The notes below the pieces were generated by a model, which saw nothing but the letters and a program-made list of their open reading frames with translations, did no database searches and was not told the origin of the DNA. A DNA stretch of 51,721 nt from Lachnospiraceae bacterium (GTDB taxonomy: Bacteria; Bacillota; Clostridia; Lachnospirales; Lachnospiraceae). Positions within the stretch are counted from its first letter, which is position 1; each line of letters begins with the position of its first letter. Positions 29,047 through 37,436 of this stretch are shown here, piece by piece. The stretch lies in contig JAAWEK010000026.1 of assembly GCA_022794265.1 (NCBI GenBank), positions 1 through 51,721 of the forward strand, read 5' to 3'. The position numbers and the translations under genes are program-made.

Positions 29047-29361
29047 TTAGTAAAGGAAGGCGTTGCCCGAAGGAAGTTCATCGATTAATCCTTCAATTAA
29101 TTTTTGAATCAAAGTAGCATCCATAATTGAAACCTCGCCATCTTTGTCTACATCAGCAGCAATCAACTGATATTTGTCAAGTTCCACAAGATCGACGAGA
29201 TATTCCTGAATTAATTCGACGTCTTTATTGTCGATAATTCCGTCATTATTTACGTCGCCGTACAGCCGTCTGGTCAATGCGCTGGCATCTACTGTTGCCA
29301 AACTGACTGTCATAACAGTGATACATGCCATGGAAATAATTTTTCTGAATGCTTTTTTCAT
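29047..29361 (-). CDS. Secreted dockerin-only protein 2
   Basis: The 104-residue paralogue of the downstream dockerin protein has the same layout: Sec signal peptide, ALTRRLYG linker, two dockerin repeats (GDVNNDGIIDNKDV and ADVDKDGEVSIMDA) and the terminal ELPSGNAFLY. A strong AAGGAGG precedes the ATG by about 8 nt, so this is the upstream gene of the pair and probably the first of the operon. The second repeat lacks the Asn/Asp at the usual last Ca position (SIMDA versus SLNDV), so the two copies may bind calcium differently. Ungapped alignment shows no length change between the two genes. Confidence 0.88.
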   Translation of the reverse strand: MKKAFRKIISMACITVMTVSLATVDASALTRRLYGDVNNDGIIDNKDVELIQEYLVDLVELDKYQLIAADVDKDGEVSIMDATLIQKLIEGLIDELPSGNAFLY

Positions 29362-29405
29362 ACATCCATACCTCCTTAATGAAAATTTAATATTGGAACA
29401 CTATT

Positions 29406-29418
29406 ATTGTATCACAAT
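29406..29418. promoter_or_regulatory. Dyad upstream of the dockerin pair
   Basis: ATTGTATCACAAT is a 5-3-5 palindrome about 45 nt before the first dockerin gene. Read leftward it includes a possible -10 (TACAAT), so it could be an operator. No matching -35 at normal spacing is clear. Confidence 0.3.
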
Positions 29419-29533
29419 ATTTTTATTAAGAAAAGTACAAGTTTTATGTAATAGAATAAAGTGTACATACTATACTCAAAAAGAGAAAATATAAATGAAG
29501 GAAAGCACTTTGTTAAAAACGTATACTATCTGC

Positions 29534-29562
29534 TTGACAATTCACTACTAAAATGGTATTAT
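29534..29562 (+). promoter_or_regulatory. Promoter of the TetR/DUF4180 operon
   Basis: A perfect TTGACA (29534-29539) is followed after 17 nt by TATTAT (29557-29562). The start of transcription would fall inside the adjacent palindrome. Confidence 0.75.
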
Positions 29563-29566
29563 ACTT

Positions 29567-29592
29567 ATGACTAAAATAGTATTTTTAGTCAT
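29567..29592. promoter_or_regulatory. TetR operator
   Basis: ATGACTAAAA (29567-29576) is inverted as TTTTAGTCAT (29583-29592) around six bases, covering the predicted transcription start. The related sequence ACTAAAATGGTATT (29547-29560) repeats ACTAAAATAGTATT (29570-29583) in direct orientation and overlaps the -10 box. Autoregulation by the following TetR protein is the simplest reading. Confidence 0.65.
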
Positions 29593-29603
29593 ACTATAAA
29601 AGG

Positions 29604-30194
29604 ATGGATAAGGATATGGCAAGGAATTTTACGGAAAAAGAAAAAGAGAATATCAGAAGTAAGCTGATGGAAGCTTGTAAGCAGAACTGGACACAATACG
29701 GATATAAAAAAACGAATGTAGATGAACTATGCAGACGGGCGGGGATATCAAAGGGAGCTTTTTATATTTTTTTTGAATCGAAAGAGGCGCTGTTTTGTGA
29801 AGTATTATGTCTGGTACAGGAACAAATATGCAAAGCTGCTTCTGATATTATGGAACGCCATAAGAATAAAGGCGGTATTGCAGAAGCATTGAAATTGATT
29901 TATCGGGAATATGACAGGAACAATTTTTTATATGATTCAGATAGTATGGATTATATAATCCTGATGAATAAATTGTCGGAAGAACAGGTAAAAAAAATAG
30001 AGAGTTCAAATGAAATGTGTCGTCAGCTGTTTCTTCAGCCACCTTATTTAAAACCGGAGGTTCCGTCGGATATGATATTGTCGGTCATATATTCTATGAT
30101 TATGAATATTAAAAATAAAGATATTCTCCCTAATAATCATATGGAAACTTTTGATTTTATGGTGGATCATTTGATTGACAGTTTATATAAATAA
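29604..30194 (+). CDS. TetR-family repressor
   Basis: The 196-residue regulator has a TetR N-terminal helix-turn-helix (about residues 15-60; KTNVDELCRRAGISKGAFYI followed by FFESKEALF) and a helical ligand-binding domain with no recognised ligand. It starts directly after an operator-like palindrome, so it probably represses its own operon. The exact start is uncertain: ATG 29604 touches AAAAGG, while ATG 29616 has better spacing and gives MARNFTEKEKE. The gene is 45 nt upstream of DUF4180 in the same orientation and likely controls it. Confidence 0.88.
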   Translation: MDKDMARNFTEKEKENIRSKLMEACKQNWTQYGYKKTNVDELCRRAGISKGAFYIFFESKEALFCEVLCLVQEQICKAASDIMERHKNKGGIAEALKLIYREYDRNNFLYDSDSMDYIILMNKLSEEQVKKIESSNEMCRQLFLQPPYLKPEVPSDMILSVIYSMIMNIKNKDILPNNHMETFDFMVDHLIDSLYK

Positions 30195-30239
30195 AAGAAT
30201 GCATGAAACAGATTAAAGGAAGAAAGGAATAAAAGAACT

Positions 30240-30611
30240 ATGAGTACAAAAAAAGAAATTGTTAAAAAAAATAATGTATCAGTTGCAGTTGTTAACAGCA
30301 GTCAGGTTTTAATTAAAAATGTACCATCTGCGTTGGACTTTGTGATGAATATAAAGTATGAAACCGGATGTACGAATATTGTGGTAAATAAAGAAGCGGT
30401 GACGGAAGATTTTTTTATTTTAAGCACCTGTCTGGCAGGCGAGATATTGCAAAAATTCATTAATTATGGTATAAGATTTGCAATATATGGAGATTTTTCA
30501 AAGAATACCAGTAAACCGTTGAAAGATTTCATGTATGAAAGTAATAAAGGGAAAGACATTTATTTTCAGCCTACAGAGGCTCTTGCAGTTGACAAAATTA
30601 CAGGATGTTAG
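30240..30611 (+). CDS. DUF4180-domain protein
   Basis: This 123-residue cytosolic protein matches DUF4180 (about residues 10-118). Typical are the segment ALDFVMNIKYETGCTNIVVN near the N-terminus and the later FINYGIRFAIYGDFS. No enzymatic motif is known for the family. AGAAAGGAATAAAAG precedes the ATG. It is the second gene of the TetR operon, and in my knowledge DUF4180 proteins often follow TetR regulators, which suggests a small stress-response module. Substrate or partner is unknown. Confidence 0.82.
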   Translation: MSTKKEIVKKNNVSVAVVNSSQVLIKNVPSALDFVMNIKYETGCTNIVVNKEAVTEDFFILSTCLAGEILQKFINYGIRFAIYGDFSKNTSKPLKDFMYESNKGKDIYFQPTEALAVDKITGC

Positions 30612-30653
30612 CCTCTTCCAGCCGGTATTTCCAGCCAATTGGCCGGGTTCTCT

Positions 30654-30836
30654 TTATTTGGATTTTCTATTTTCTTTACCCGGGATTTCCTGCTCATTAT
30701 TTTTTTTCCCAACAGCAGGAAGCCATCTCTCAAAAACATTCAGAACAGTATCGCAGATAAACAGCCAGAATTGAGCGAAAATTATATATAGAATCATAAT
30801 AACAGTAATTAATATACCAATCAAAATGATATTCAT
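30654..30836 (-). CDS. Small single-pass membrane protein
   Basis: A 60-residue protein has one long hydrophobic helix (about residues 2-32, IILIGILITVIMILYIIF and onward) and a basic C-terminal tail ending in GKENRKSK. The gene is supported by AAAAGGAG nine nt before the ATG and by a promoter of its own on the minus strand (30896-30924). It is convergent with the DUF4180 gene. No family is recognised; it is the size of small membrane regulators or toxins of type I systems, without further proof. Confidence 0.6.
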   Translation of the reverse strand: MNIILIGILITVIMILYIIFAQFWLFICDTVLNVFERWLPAVGKKNNEQEIPGKENRKSK

Positions 30837-30895
30837 AATCTATGTCTCCTTTTAGAATCCGGCCGGGCAGTATTCATAAGTTTTCTCAATTGCAA

Positions 30896-30924
30896 ATTAT
30901 AACATTGTCTGTCCGTTTTGTCAT
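30896..30924 (-). promoter_or_regulatory. Promoter of the small membrane protein
   Basis: On the minus strand ATGACA (30919-30924) and TATAAT (30896-30901) are 17 nt apart. The start of transcription lies about 50 nt before the ATG. Confidence 0.6.
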
Positions 30925-30965
30925 TTCACATATTCCCATCTCCAAATTAAAATTTCGAAAAGAGT

Positions 30966-31015
30966 TGAAAAAACAAGGAATTTCGGAGTATGTCCGGAAA
31001 TATAAATGCCTTGTT
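30966..31015 (-). terminator. Minus-strand terminator hairpin without an assigned gene
   Basis: Read on the minus strand AACAAGG (31009-31015) pairs with CCTTGTT (30972-30978), with a second inner stem (ATTTCCGGA against TCCGAAAT), and TTTTTT follows at 30968-30973. It lies upstream of the small membrane protein's promoter, so it must end a transcript that starts farther right or be part of a small RNA. Confidence 0.45.
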
Positions 31016-31061
31016 AAAAAGGTATGAATACAATATAAATCCTATAGATCTTTTTTACTAC

Positions 31062-31090
31062 TTGACAAATACCCCGGCAGGGTATACAAT
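31062..31090 (+). promoter_or_regulatory. Promoter of csoR-copA
   Basis: TTGACA (31062-31067) and TACAAT (31085-31090) are 17 nt apart. The whole spacer is filled by the first CsoR-type operator, so binding would block RNA polymerase. Confidence 0.8.
31069..31085. promoter_or_regulatory. CsoR operator 1
   Basis: ATACCCCGGCAGGGTAT is the G/C-tract pseudo-palindrome typical of Cu(I)-sensing CsoR sites (TACCCC...GGGGTA). It sits between the -35 and -10 boxes. Confidence 0.8.
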
Positions 31091-31101
31091 TGCTGACATA
31101 G

Positions 31102-31118
31102 ATACCCTGTCGGGGTAT
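31102..31118. promoter_or_regulatory. CsoR operator 2
   Basis: ATACCCTGTCGGGGTAT is nearly the exact reverse complement of operator 1, placed 33 nt downstream in the untranslated leader. Two inverted copies suggest cooperative binding of CsoR tetramers. Confidence 0.75.
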
Positions 31119-31160
31119 TTATGAATGAAATGGATTACTTTTGGAAAGGATAGCAATAGT

Positions 31161-31472
31161 ATGAATCAGAAAGAACAGAATGATTGCTGCAGCAATAAAA
31201 AGAAAGAACGGGATGAAAAAGAATACAAAGATCTGCTCAACCGCCTGAGCCGCATCGAAGGGCAGGTGCGGGGCGTGAAAGGAATGGTAGAAAATAAAGC
31301 CTATTGTGTGGATATACTGACACAGGTAGCGGCCATATCGGCCGCTTTGAACAGCTTTAACAAAGTGTTGCTGGGAAACCATATCAAAACCTGTGTTGCA
31401 GAAGATATTCGAAATGGAAAAGATGAAGTTATTGATGAACTGGTATCGGCGTTGCAAAAACTGATGCGCTGA
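31161..31472 (+). CDS. csoR: Copper-sensing repressor CsoR
   Basis: This 103-residue all-helical repressor belongs to the CsoR/RcnR (DUF156) family. The Cu(I) ligands Cys49, His74 and Cys78 are in place (AYCVDIL and NHIKTCV), matching the C-H-C fingerprint of CsoR. The DNA-contact helix region contains [15 protein letters not shown]. The N-terminus has an extra CC pair (residues 9-10). The ATG at 31161 has GGAAAGGA upstream; an earlier in-frame ATG at 31125 lies near the operator and would be unusual. Copper would release it from the two operators and open copA, 50 nt downstream. Confidence 0.93.
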   Translation: MNQKEQNDCCSNKKKERDEKEYKDLLNRLSRIEGQVRGVKGMVENKAYCVDILTQVAAISAALNSFNKVLLGNHIKTCVAEDIRNGKDEVIDELVSALQKLMR

Positions 31473-31522
31473 CAAGAGGATTGCTATCCGGTTTTATTGA
31501 TTCAGAAAAGGAGGAGTCGGCA

Positions 31523-34081
31523 ATGAAAAAATATACGGTAACCGGTATGAGTTGCGCTGCCTGCAGCGCCCATGTGGAAAAAGCCGTTTCCAAAGTTCCG
31601 GGAGTTACCTCCGTATCGGTCAGCTTACTGACGAATTCCATGGGGGTAGAAGGCGAAGCTTCTCCGGAAGACGTCATTGAAGCGGTTACGGCGGCAGGAT
31701 ATGGCGCAGGATTAAAAGATACAGAACCTGTAGAAGAGCAGGCGGCGGAATATACGCCGGAGGAACTGGCAGACCACGAGACACCGGTTTTAAAGAAAAG
31801 ATTTATTACATCTATTATATTTCTGTTGCCACTGATGTATTTGTCCATGGGACATATGATGTGGAACTGGCCGCTGCCGTTCCGGCTGGCGCATAACCAT
31901 GTGGCAGTTGGTCTGATTCAGTTATTGCTTACAGGTATTATAATGGTGATTAATCAAAAGTTTTTCATCAGTGGAGTCAAAGGTCTGCTCAATCGTTCAC
32001 CGAATATGGATACTCTGGTAGCGTTGGGAGCAGGAGCATCGTTTTTATATAGTACCTGGGCATTATTTGCCATGACCGATGCACAGATGAAGGGGGATAT
32101 GGAAGGTGTCATGGAATATATGCATGAATTCTATTTTGAATCGGCAGCCATGATACTGGCACTAATCACTCTTGGAAAAATGCTGGAGGCATATTCCAAA
32201 GGAAAAACTACAAACGCATTGAAAAGTCTGATGAAGCTGGCCCCTCAGATGGCATCGGTAGAACGGGACGGAAAGGAAATATCCATACCGGCAAAACAGG
32301 TTAGAAAGGGAGATGTTTTTCTGGTCCGGCCGGGAGAGAGTATACCTGTAGATGGTATTATTTTAGAAGGACACAGCGCCGTGGACGAATCGGCTCTGAC
32401 CGGAGAAAGTATACCTGTTGATAAGATAGAAGGAGACACCATATCGGCGGCAACCATCAACCGCTCGGGATTTTTGAGATGTGAGGCTGTAAGGGTGGGA
32501 GAAGATACTACTCTGTCCCGGATCATTCAGATGGTCAGCGATGCGGCGGCTACCAAGGCACCTATAGCCAAGGTGGCAGATAAGGTATCCGGTATCTTTG
32601 TTCCTGCGGTTATCATTGTGGCGCTGGTCACTCTGGCGCTCTGGCTGGCTGTCGGATACGGTATTGGATTTGCACTGGCCAGAAGTATTTCGGTTCTGGT
32701 CATCAGCTGTCCGTGTGCTTTGGGACTGGCAACTCCGGTAGCCATTATGGTCGGCAATGGAGTTGGCGCCAAAAACGGTATTCTCTTTAAAAATGCTGCG
32801 GCATTGGAAGAAACCGGAAAGACAAAAATAGTGGCGCTGGATAAGACTGGAACTATTACCAGCGGAGAGCCGGAAGTTACGGATATTATCCCGGTAGAAG
32901 GAGTTACCAGAGAGGAACTGGTACAGATGGCATATTCTCTGGAAATAAAAAGCGAGCATCCGTTGGCCAGGGCAATTCTTACTTATGCGGCTGAACATGG
33001 GCTGGAGTCAGAGGCGGCAGAGGAATTTCAGGCGGTGGCCGGAAACGGACTGACTGGAATCAGGAAGGGACAGAAGCTGATAGCCGGAAGTATGGCGTTT
33101 TTATCCGGTTATTTTTCGGAAGGAAAAAAGATATCAGAAGAAATCCGCCGAAGAGCGGAACTACTGGCAGAGGAAGGAAAGACACCGTTATTCTTTGCCC
33201 GGAATGAAGAACTTCTGGGCATGATAGCCGTGGCAGATACCATTAAAGAGGACAGTCCTGAAGCCGTCCGGGAATTGCAGAGGATGGGAATTGAAGTTGT
33301 CATGCTTACTGGAGATAACCGGCGGACGGCGGAAGCTATCGGAAAACAGGTAGGCGTAGACCGGGTGATAGCCGGGGTCCTGCCGGATGGAAAGGAAGAA
33401 GTTATCCGCAGTCTGCAAAGCAAGAGGGTTGCCATGGTGGGAGATGGTATCAACGATGCACCGGCGCTGACAAGGGCCGATGTGGGAATTGCCATTGGAG
33501 CAGGTACCGATGTGGCAATCGATGCGGCCGACGTGGTGCTGATGAAAAGCAGTCTGATGGATGTGCCCGCGGCTATTCGTCTGAGCCGGCAGGTATTGAA
33601 AAATATACATCAAAATCTGTTTTGGGCATTTTTCTATAATACAATCGGTATACCATTAGCGGCCGGAGTGTGGTATACTTTACTGGGCTGGAAACTGAAT
33701 CCCATGTTTGGGGCGGCAGCAATGAGCCTGTCCAGTTTCTGTGTGGTGACCAATGCATTGCGGCTGAATTTTGCCGATATACGCGGGGAAAAAGGTAAAC
33801 ATGGAGAATTAGCTGGCAGAACCGGAAATAATAATTCTGAAAAAAATAGAAAAGAGGTAAAACAAAATATGGAAAAGACAATGAAAATTACGGGAATGAT
33901 GTGCGGACATTGTGAGGCAAGAGTTAAAAAGTGTCTGGAGGCCCTTGCGGAAGTTGATGAAGCAGTTGTAAGCCATGAAAAGGGAACTGCTGTTGTACGG
34001 CTGAACGGGAATATTTCAGATGAAGCATTGAAAAAGGCCGTAGAAGAACAGGATTATACGGTAGAAAGTATTGAATCGTAA
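31523..34081 (+). CDS. copA: Copper-exporting P1B-ATPase with C-terminal CopZ-like domain
   Basis: This 852-residue ATPase exports Cu(I) across the membrane. An N-terminal HMA domain carries Cys11-x2-Cys14 (GMSCAAC). Then come eight membrane helices with the transport motif Cys396-Pro-Cys398, the phosphorylation Asp440 in DKTGT, TGDN and [10 protein letters not shown]. After the last helix a linker of about 30 residues leads to a second HMA domain with Cys794-x2-Cys797 (GMMCGHC), normally the separate chaperone CopZ. The usual CopA has 740-800 residues. ATG at 31523 is preferred because AAAGGAGG lies 8-10 nt upstream. Met783 begins the CopZ-like part and has AGAGG about 11 nt upstream, so a second, short product is possible. 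A 50-nt gap separates it from csoR. Confidence 0.93.
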   Translation: MKKYTVTGMSCAACSAHVEKAVSKVPGVTSVSVSLLTNSMGVEGEASPEDVIEAVTAAGYGAGLKDTEPVEEQAAEYTPEELADHETPVLKKRFITSIIFLLPLMYLSMGHMMWNWPLPFRLAHNHVAVGLIQLLLTGIIMVINQKFFISGVKGLLNRSPNMDTLVALGAGASFLYSTWALFAMTDAQMKGDMEGVMEYMHEFYFESAAMILALITLGKMLEAYSKGKTTNALKSLMKLAPQMASVERDGKEISIPAKQVRKGDVFLVRPGESIPVDGIILEGHSAVDESALTGESIPVDKIEGDTISAATINRSGFLRCEAVRVGEDTTLSRIIQMVSDAAATKAPIAKVADKVSGIFVPAVIIVALVTLALWLAVGYGIGFALARSISVLVISCPCALGLATPVAIMVGNGVGAKNGILFKNAAALEETGKTKIVALDKTGTITSGEPEVTDIIPVEGVTREELVQMAYSLEIKSEHPLARAILTYAAEHGLESEAAEEFQAVAGNGLTGIRKGQKLIAGSMAFLSGYFSEGKKISEEIRRRAELLAEEGKTPLFFARNEELLGMIAVADTIKEDSPEAVRELQRMGIEVVMLTGDNRRTAEAIGKQVGVDRVIAGVLPDGKEEVIRSLQSKRVAMVGDGINDAPALTRADVGIAIGAGTDVAIDAADVVLMKSSLMDVPAAIRLSRQVLKNIHQNLFWAFFYNTIGIPLAAGVWYTLLGWKLNPMFGAAAMSLSSFCVVTNALRLNFADIRGEKGKHGELAGRTGNNNSEKNRKEVKQNMEKTMKITGMMCGHCEARVKKCLEALAEVDEAVVSHEKGTAVVRLNGNISDEALKKAVEEQDYTVESIES

Positions 34082-34180
34082 TACAGGCGGAATATTATTT
34101 ATAATTGGAATATTATAGAATACAAAGGTTTTTTTTGAAATATATATAGAGAAAATAGACCGGAAAGGTAAGGAACTGCC

Positions 34181-36565
34181 ATGACATTAAATGAGTTAGA
34201 AATTGGTAAACGTGCGGTTATAGTTTCCGTCGGTGGTGAAGGAGCATTGCGGCAGCATTTTCTGGATATGGGAGTGATACCCGGAACGGAAGTGACAATG
34301 GTAAAGCTGGCTCCCATGGGCGACCCGATGGAATTGCGGATTCATGGTTATGAACTTACGCTGCGTCTGAATGATGCCAGAGAAATCGGAATCCAATCTG
34401 TCTCTGAAACGGAGAATCACCCAGAGCATAAAGAGGATGCTGACGTAAAGCCTCAGGAGAATCAGGCGAAATTTTATGTCTGCCATCCGGGGCTTGGAGA
34501 AGGCGGAATTTATCATACGGAATCCGATGGAAAAGAACTTCCGGCAGGAGAAACGCTGACTTTTGCTTTGGCGGGAAATCAAAACTGCGGGAAGACCACA
34601 TTGTTTAACCAGTTAACCGGTTCCAATCAGCATGTGGGAAATTTCCCTGGGGTTACGGTTGACCGGAAGGATGGCGGAATCAAAGGATTTGAGAATACAC
34701 TGGTGACGGATTTGCCGGGTATATATTCTATGTCCCCCTATACCAGTGAGGAGCTTGTTACCAGACAGTTTTTGTTGGAAGATAAGCCGAAAGGGATTAT
34801 TAATATTGTGGATGCCACCAATATAGAGAGAAATCTGTATCTGACCATGCAGTTAATGGAGTTGGATATTCCCATGGTGCTGGCATTGAATATGATGGAT
34901 GAAGTCAGGGAAAACGGCGGCTCTATTCGTGTCAATGAAATGGAAAACATGCTGGGGATTCCGGTGGTCCCCATTTCAGCAGCAAAGAATGAGGGTATTG
35001 GCGAACTGATAGATCATGCAGTCCATATTGCCCGTTATCAGGAAAAACCGGGGAGAGTGGACTTCTGTCATCCGGAAGACCATGCAGGCGCCGTACACCG
35101 CTGTCTTCATGCCATCATGCATCTGATTGAAGACCATGCGGCGAGGGAAGGAATACCAGTACGTTTTGCTGCCAGCAAACTGGCGGAAGGTGACATGGTT
35201 ATACTGAAACAGCTTCATCTGGACGACAATGAAAAAGAAATGTTAGAGCATATTATAAAGCAGATGGAAGAGGAGCGGGGGATGGATCAGGCGGCGGCCA
35301 TGGCCGATATGCGTTTCCGGTTTATCCGGGAGGTATGCAGGGACACGGTTGTGAGACCCGGGGAAAGCAAAGAGCATATCCGGAGCAGGAAGATTGACCG
35401 GATCCTTACGGGAAAATATACGGCCATCCCGGCGTTCTGCGGTATTATGGCATTGGTGTTTTGGCTGACCTTCGGCGTGGTAGGAACGTTTCTTTCGGAT
35501 TTGCTTGAAATGGGAATCGAGGCATTAACCAATTTTGTTGACAAAGGTCTTACCATATATGAAATAAATCCGGTGGTACATTCTCTGGTTGTAGATGGAA
35601 TTTTCAGTGGTGTTGGAAGCGTACTGAGTTTCCTGCCCACCATCGTTACGCTGTTTTTCTTCCTGTCCATTTTGGAAGACAGCGGATATATGGCAAGAGT
35701 TGCCTTTGTCATGGATAAGCTGCTGAGAAAAATCGGTCTGTCCGGCAGAAGTATTGTGCCGATGCTAATCGGATTTGGTTGTACAGTTCCGGGGGTAATG
35801 GCAAGCCGGACGCTGCCTTCCGAGCGGGACCGGAAGATGACGATTCTTCTGACGCCGTTTATGAGCTGTTCGGCGAAGCTTCCAATCTATGCATTTTTCA
35901 CGGCGGCATTTTTTCCGGAATATGGAACGTTGGTTATGATTGGATTATATTTTACCGGAATTCTGATAGGAATCCTCTTTGCACTGCTGTTAAAGGGAAC
36001 CATGTTCCGGGGAGAACCGGTGCCTTTTGTGATGGAACTGCCGAATTACCGCATGCCGGGTGCTAAGAATGTATGGCAGCTTTTGTGGGAGAAAGCCAAA
36101 GACTTTATCTCCCGGGCATTTACCGTTATTTTTGCAGCCACGATTATCATATGGTTTTTACAGACTTTTGATATAAGATTTAATGTGGTATCGGATTCAA
36201 AGGATAGTCTGCTTGCCATGGCAGCAGGGGTAATCACTCCTGTTTTTAAGCCGCTGGGTTTTGCAAGCTGGAAAATATCCACGGCACTGATTACCGGATT
36301 TATGGCGAAAGAAAGCGTGGTCTCCACACTGATGGTATTAGTGGGAGGAACCGGTGCAGCGCTGACGGATCTGCTGACGCCATTGACGGCGCTGACTCTG
36401 TTGGTGTTTACCCTGTTATATACGCCTTGCGTGGCGGCGATTACTTCGGTGAAACGGGAATTGGGCAGAAACTGGGCAATTGCTGTGGCCGTTATTCAAT
36501 GCGTTATTGCATGGCTGGTTGCCGGACTGGTACATATAATCGGAATGTTGATAGGAATGGTGTGA
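34181..36565 (+). CDS. feoB: FeoA-FeoB fusion, ferrous iron transporter
   Basis: This 794-residue protein takes up Fe(II). Residues 1 to about 80 form a FeoA-type SH3 domain (LNELEIGKRAVIVSVGG; LRQHFLDMGVIPG), joined to the FeoB G-protein domain by a linker. The G1 motif AGNQNCGKTT starts near residue 131, G3 is DLPG and G4 is NMMD. The membrane part carries two Gate motifs, including VPMLIGFGCTVPGVMASRTL, and ends near residue 790. Fused FeoAB proteins are known in Clostridia. A small Cys-rich protein follows 2 nt later. Upstream, GGAATATTAT occurs twice (34089 and 34107), but no clear Fur or DtxR box is seen. Confidence 0.93.
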   Translation: MTLNELEIGKRAVIVSVGGEGALRQHFLDMGVIPGTEVTMVKLAPMGDPMELRIHGYELTLRLNDAREIGIQSVSETENHPEHKEDADVKPQENQAKFYVCHPGLGEGGIYHTESDGKELPAGETLTFALAGNQNCGKTTLFNQLTGSNQHVGNFPGVTVDRKDGGIKGFENTLVTDLPGIYSMSPYTSEELVTRQFLLEDKPKGIINIVDATNIERNLYLTMQLMELDIPMVLALNMMDEVRENGGSIRVNEMENMLGIPVVPISAAKNEGIGELIDHAVHIARYQEKPGRVDFCHPEDHAGAVHRCLHAIMHLIEDHAAREGIPVRFAASKLAEGDMVILKQLHLDDNEKEMLEHIIKQMEEERGMDQAAAMADMRFRFIREVCRDTVVRPGESKEHIRSRKIDRILTGKYTAIPAFCGIMALVFWLTFGVVGTFLSDLLEMGIEALTNFVDKGLTIYEINPVVHSLVVDGIFSGVGSVLSFLPTIVTLFFFLSILEDSGYMARVAFVMDKLLRKIGLSGRSIVPMLIGFGCTVPGVMASRTLPSERDRKMTILLTPFMSCSAKLPIYAFFTAAFFPEYGTLVMIGLYFTGILIGILFALLLKGTMFRGEPVPFVMELPNYRMPGAKNVWQLLWEKAKDFISRAFTVIFAATIIIWFLQTFDIRFNVVSDSKDSLLAMAAGVITPVFKPLGFASWKISTALITGFMAKESVVSTLMVLVGGTGAALTDLLTPLTALTLLVFTLLYTPCVAAITSVKRELGRNWAIAVAVIQCVIAWLVAGLVHIIGMLIGMV

Positions 36566-36566
36566 T

Positions 36567-36728
36567 ATGAACTGGGCCAGTATAGTTTTAGTTTTGCTGA
36601 TTGGCGTGGCTTTTATAATGGCGGTACGATATATTCGAAGGAATGGGAATGTTTGTACTGGCTGCAGCAGGCATTGCCGGATGGAAAAAGAAAAGCGGGA
36701 ATGTGGAAATTCTGAAAAGAAAGAGTAA
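36567..36728 (+). CDS. FeoB-associated Cys-rich membrane protein
   Basis: A 53-residue protein with one membrane helix (SIVLVLLIGVAFIMAVRYI, residues 5-23) and a Cys-rich tail (CTGCSRHC and a further Cys at about 45). It matches the FeoB-associated small protein family (PF12669), thought to help iron transfer through FeoB. It begins 2 nt after the feoB stop codon, so translation is coupled. The IS256-type remnant begins only about 10 nt later, so the operon ends here. Confidence 0.85.
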   Translation: MNWASIVLVLLIGVAFIMAVRYIRRNGNVCTGCSRHCRMEKEKRECGNSEKKE

Positions 36729-36739
36729 TAGAAATAACC

Positions 36740-37313
36740 GGGCTGCGGCTTATGTGATCTCCTTGTAAGAGACAAACTTTGTGGTATTCCGGCTCTGATG
36801 GATGATGCACTGCTACACCTCTGTTTCAGGGCAGACTGCTTCGATTGCCTGCGGGAATCAGTTAAGACCATCTACACAGGCAATCAGGATATCTTATACG
36901 CCACGATTTTTTAGACCATTTAAGATGGACAGCCAGAATTTTGCACTTTCATTCTGACCTACATACATGCCGAGCACATCCTTATGTCCATCCATATCGA
37001 TTCCTATCGCGATATAGACAGCCAGTTTTACGATTTTCCTCTCATTCCGTACATGATAATGGATTGCATCCATAAAGACAACCCCATAAACATTTTTCAA
37101 TGGGCGTTCCTGCCATTCTTTTACGATAGGAAGAATCTTATCCATAATCCTGCTGATGGTACTGTCTGAGATATTGATAACATATAAATCCCTCATATGG
37201 CTTTCGATATCTGCAGTGGTCATTACCTTTGCATACATAGAGAAGATTTTTTCCTCCATGTCCTGTGTAACTGTATTCTGATATTTACTGATCACCTGTG
37301 GTTCCCAATTGAA
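36740..37313 (-). pseudogene. IS256-family transposase, decayed
   Basis: The minus strand holds the middle part of an IS256-type transposase. From 37313 the segments FNWEPQ, YQNTVTQDMEEKIFSMYAKV, SDSTISRIMDKI, VFMDAIHYHVR and IGIDMDGHKDVLGMYVG match the family. The first catalytic Asp is present in VFMDAIHY and the second is in ACVDGLN. Reading on past 36894 in the same frame gives stops TAA, TGA, TAG and TAA among family residues (DILIACVDGL, FPQAIEAVCPETEV), so the gene is dead. The N-terminus before FNWEPQ and the C-terminal third are lost. No terminal inverted repeats are recognised. Confidence 0.9.
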
Positions 37314-37436
37314 TCAATTTGATACAATACTACCATTGAACAAAATCAAGGAGGTAGCCTCTGCATTTTTCATTTTATATCGTTCTGCTATCAATACAAA
37401 AATAATTACTTTATCTTAAACAGAAAAGTTCCTTTC

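Noticed and set aside
30842-31027. Plus-strand frame of 61 codons with SP-F-R-I-R start
   Set aside because: It overlaps the minus-strand promoter and terminator, has no ribosome site and no family; probably chance.
32245-33613. Long antisense frames opposite copA
   Set aside because: They follow from codon bias of the ATPase on the other strand; no ribosome site or family.
34082-34180. GGAATATTAT repeated twice before feoB as a regulator site
   Set aside because: Direct repeats of AT-rich sequence are common by chance here; no known Fur or DtxR pattern.
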